Source: Alitta virens (lineage: Eukaryota > Annelida > Polychaeta > Phyllodocida > Nereididae). Taken from it: a stretch of 64,000 nucleotides of DNA. Positions 63,941 to 64,000 of this stretch are shown here, piece after piece (position 1 is the stretch's first letter; each line of letters begins with the position of its first letter). The translations under genes were made by a program, and so were the position numbers. Location of the stretch: the NCBI GenBank assembly GCA_932294295.1, contig OW028579.1:9670370-9734369 (forward strand), read 5' to 3'. The notes under the pieces were generated by a model that saw nothing but the letters and a program-made list of their open reading frames with translations, did not search any database and had not been told where the DNA came from.

Positions 63941-64000
63941 TCGGCGCGGCCTGTGAGGCTGGCATCTCACTGCTAATTGCACTTCCTACATTTTTGTGTA
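63941..64000 (+). repeat. Partial monomer M231 (class a or d)
   Basis: The first 60 bases, with G18, A34 absent and TTT52-54, fit a or d; after c' either is possible. The array continues past the window. Confidence 0.9.

Larger units (their letters stand above)
1..64000 (+). repeat. 278-bp satellite array, 230 full monomers plus 60 bp, higher-order structured
   Basis: The motif TCGGCGCGGCCTGTGAG recurs every 278 bases from position 1 to position 63941 (1+230x278), always on the + strand. Within each monomer the near-invariant stretches are 1-17, 59-80, 110-128, 174-183, 203-216 and 241-258. Variable sites cluster at 18, 34-37, 52-54, 58, 81, 88-109, 129, 141-152, 158-173, 184, 190, 217-239 and 259-275. 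These sites define about 18 recurrent monomer classes (a to r, see summary). Consensus composition by hand count is A48 C80 G57 T93. No other DNA interrupts the array and neither edge is present. Function is unknown; such arrays usually lie in centromeric, pericentromeric or subtelomeric heterochromatin, which is inference here. Confidence 0.98.

Noticed and set aside
1..64000. CRISPR array
   Set aside because: The period is 278 bp with no short direct repeats and unique spacers; variation is by substitution across the whole unit.
1..64000. Telomeric or subtelomeric identity
   Set aside because: No TTAGGG, TTTAGGG or TTAGG tracts were seen. Subtelomeric location remains possible but is unsupported.
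1..64000. CENP-B box
   Set aside because: The mammalian core (TTCG....A..CGGG) is not present. TTCGTTCTCTG in some tails shares only TTCGTT.
1..64000. Bacterial or phage origin
   Set aside because: 64 kb of noncoding head-to-tail satellite with no gene is not expected in prokaryotic or viral genomes.
1..64000. The repeated long blocks as pure assembly duplication
   Set aside because: Copies carry distinct private substitutions (for example 8238, 24665-24666, 34576, 35578), so they are not simple copies of one contig stretch. Long reads would still be needed to settle copy number.

Overview
The whole 64,000-base window is one uninterrupted, head-to-tail satellite DNA array. The unit is 278 bp. 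Taking the first base of the window (TCGGCGCGGCC...) as monomer position 1, there are 230 complete monomers (M1 to M230, M_n starting at 1+278(n-1)) plus a 60-bp start of a 231st. Every monomer I checked is in register with no net insertion or deletion from base 1 to base 64,000, and all are in the same orientation. I see no credible protein gene, no tRNA or rRNA, no transposon, no CRISPR array and no unique sequence. The array runs off both ends.

Organism: tens of kilobases of pure satellite with higher-order structure point to eukaryotic constitutive heterochromatin (centromeric, pericentromeric or subtelomeric). I do not recognise the monomer and cannot name a taxon. By hand count the consensus is about 49% GC, and CpG is near its expected frequency (about 14 per monomer against about 16 expected). 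This argues mildly against a heavily CpG-methylated vertebrate or plant satellite. The + strand is strongly pyrimidine-rich (about 62%).

Monomer classes, defined by diagnostic bases: a = G18,T81,G129,G160; b = A34,G37,GGC52-54,A100,A173; c = G37,GGC52-54,T104,T220 (c' also A58); d = like a plus G165,A190; e = A34,G37,GGC52-54,C109,A173, tail GTACTC; f = A164,T173,T217; g = GAG107-109 with A129,G229,T231,T237; h = six-base cluster at 88-102 plus G129,A141,G158,T217,T228; i = T129,C164,A169,G172 (i has T147, i' keeps C147); j = TTGAC105-109, A229; k = j with G229,T231,T237; l = T129,A239,TTGGCC tail; m = G37,GGC52-54,C109,T158; n = j with G184,C233; o = i' ending AATTCA; p = T129,G160; q = p with G228,A239; r = e-like with A93. 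Classes differ from each other by up to roughly 20 bases in 278 (7-8%).

Layout: the classes follow a recurring cyclic order, d-e-f, then o or g, then (k-h-i)n, j-l-m-c', optionally a-b-c, and back to d, with variable loops. Long multi-monomer blocks are repeated almost exactly. M27-M58 recurs as M185-M216 at an offset of 43,924 bp (158 monomers). M61-M95 recurs as M107-M141 at 12,788 bp (46 monomers). M110-M122 recurs as M141-M153 at 8,618 bp (31 monomers). M49-M58 is tandemly duplicated as M59-M68. Block copies differ by about 0.1%, far less than neighbouring monomers differ from each other: a classical higher-order repeat (HOR) pattern. Several hybrid monomers (M11, M24, M25, M96, M105, M154, M167, M178) preserve breakpoints of in-register unequal exchange, so part of the array's history can be read base by base.

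The many 76-95 codon reading frames on both strands are by-products of the repeat. The unit length is not a multiple of 3, and the frames overlap antisense, often use GTG starts and are broken in several classes. None is annotated as a gene.
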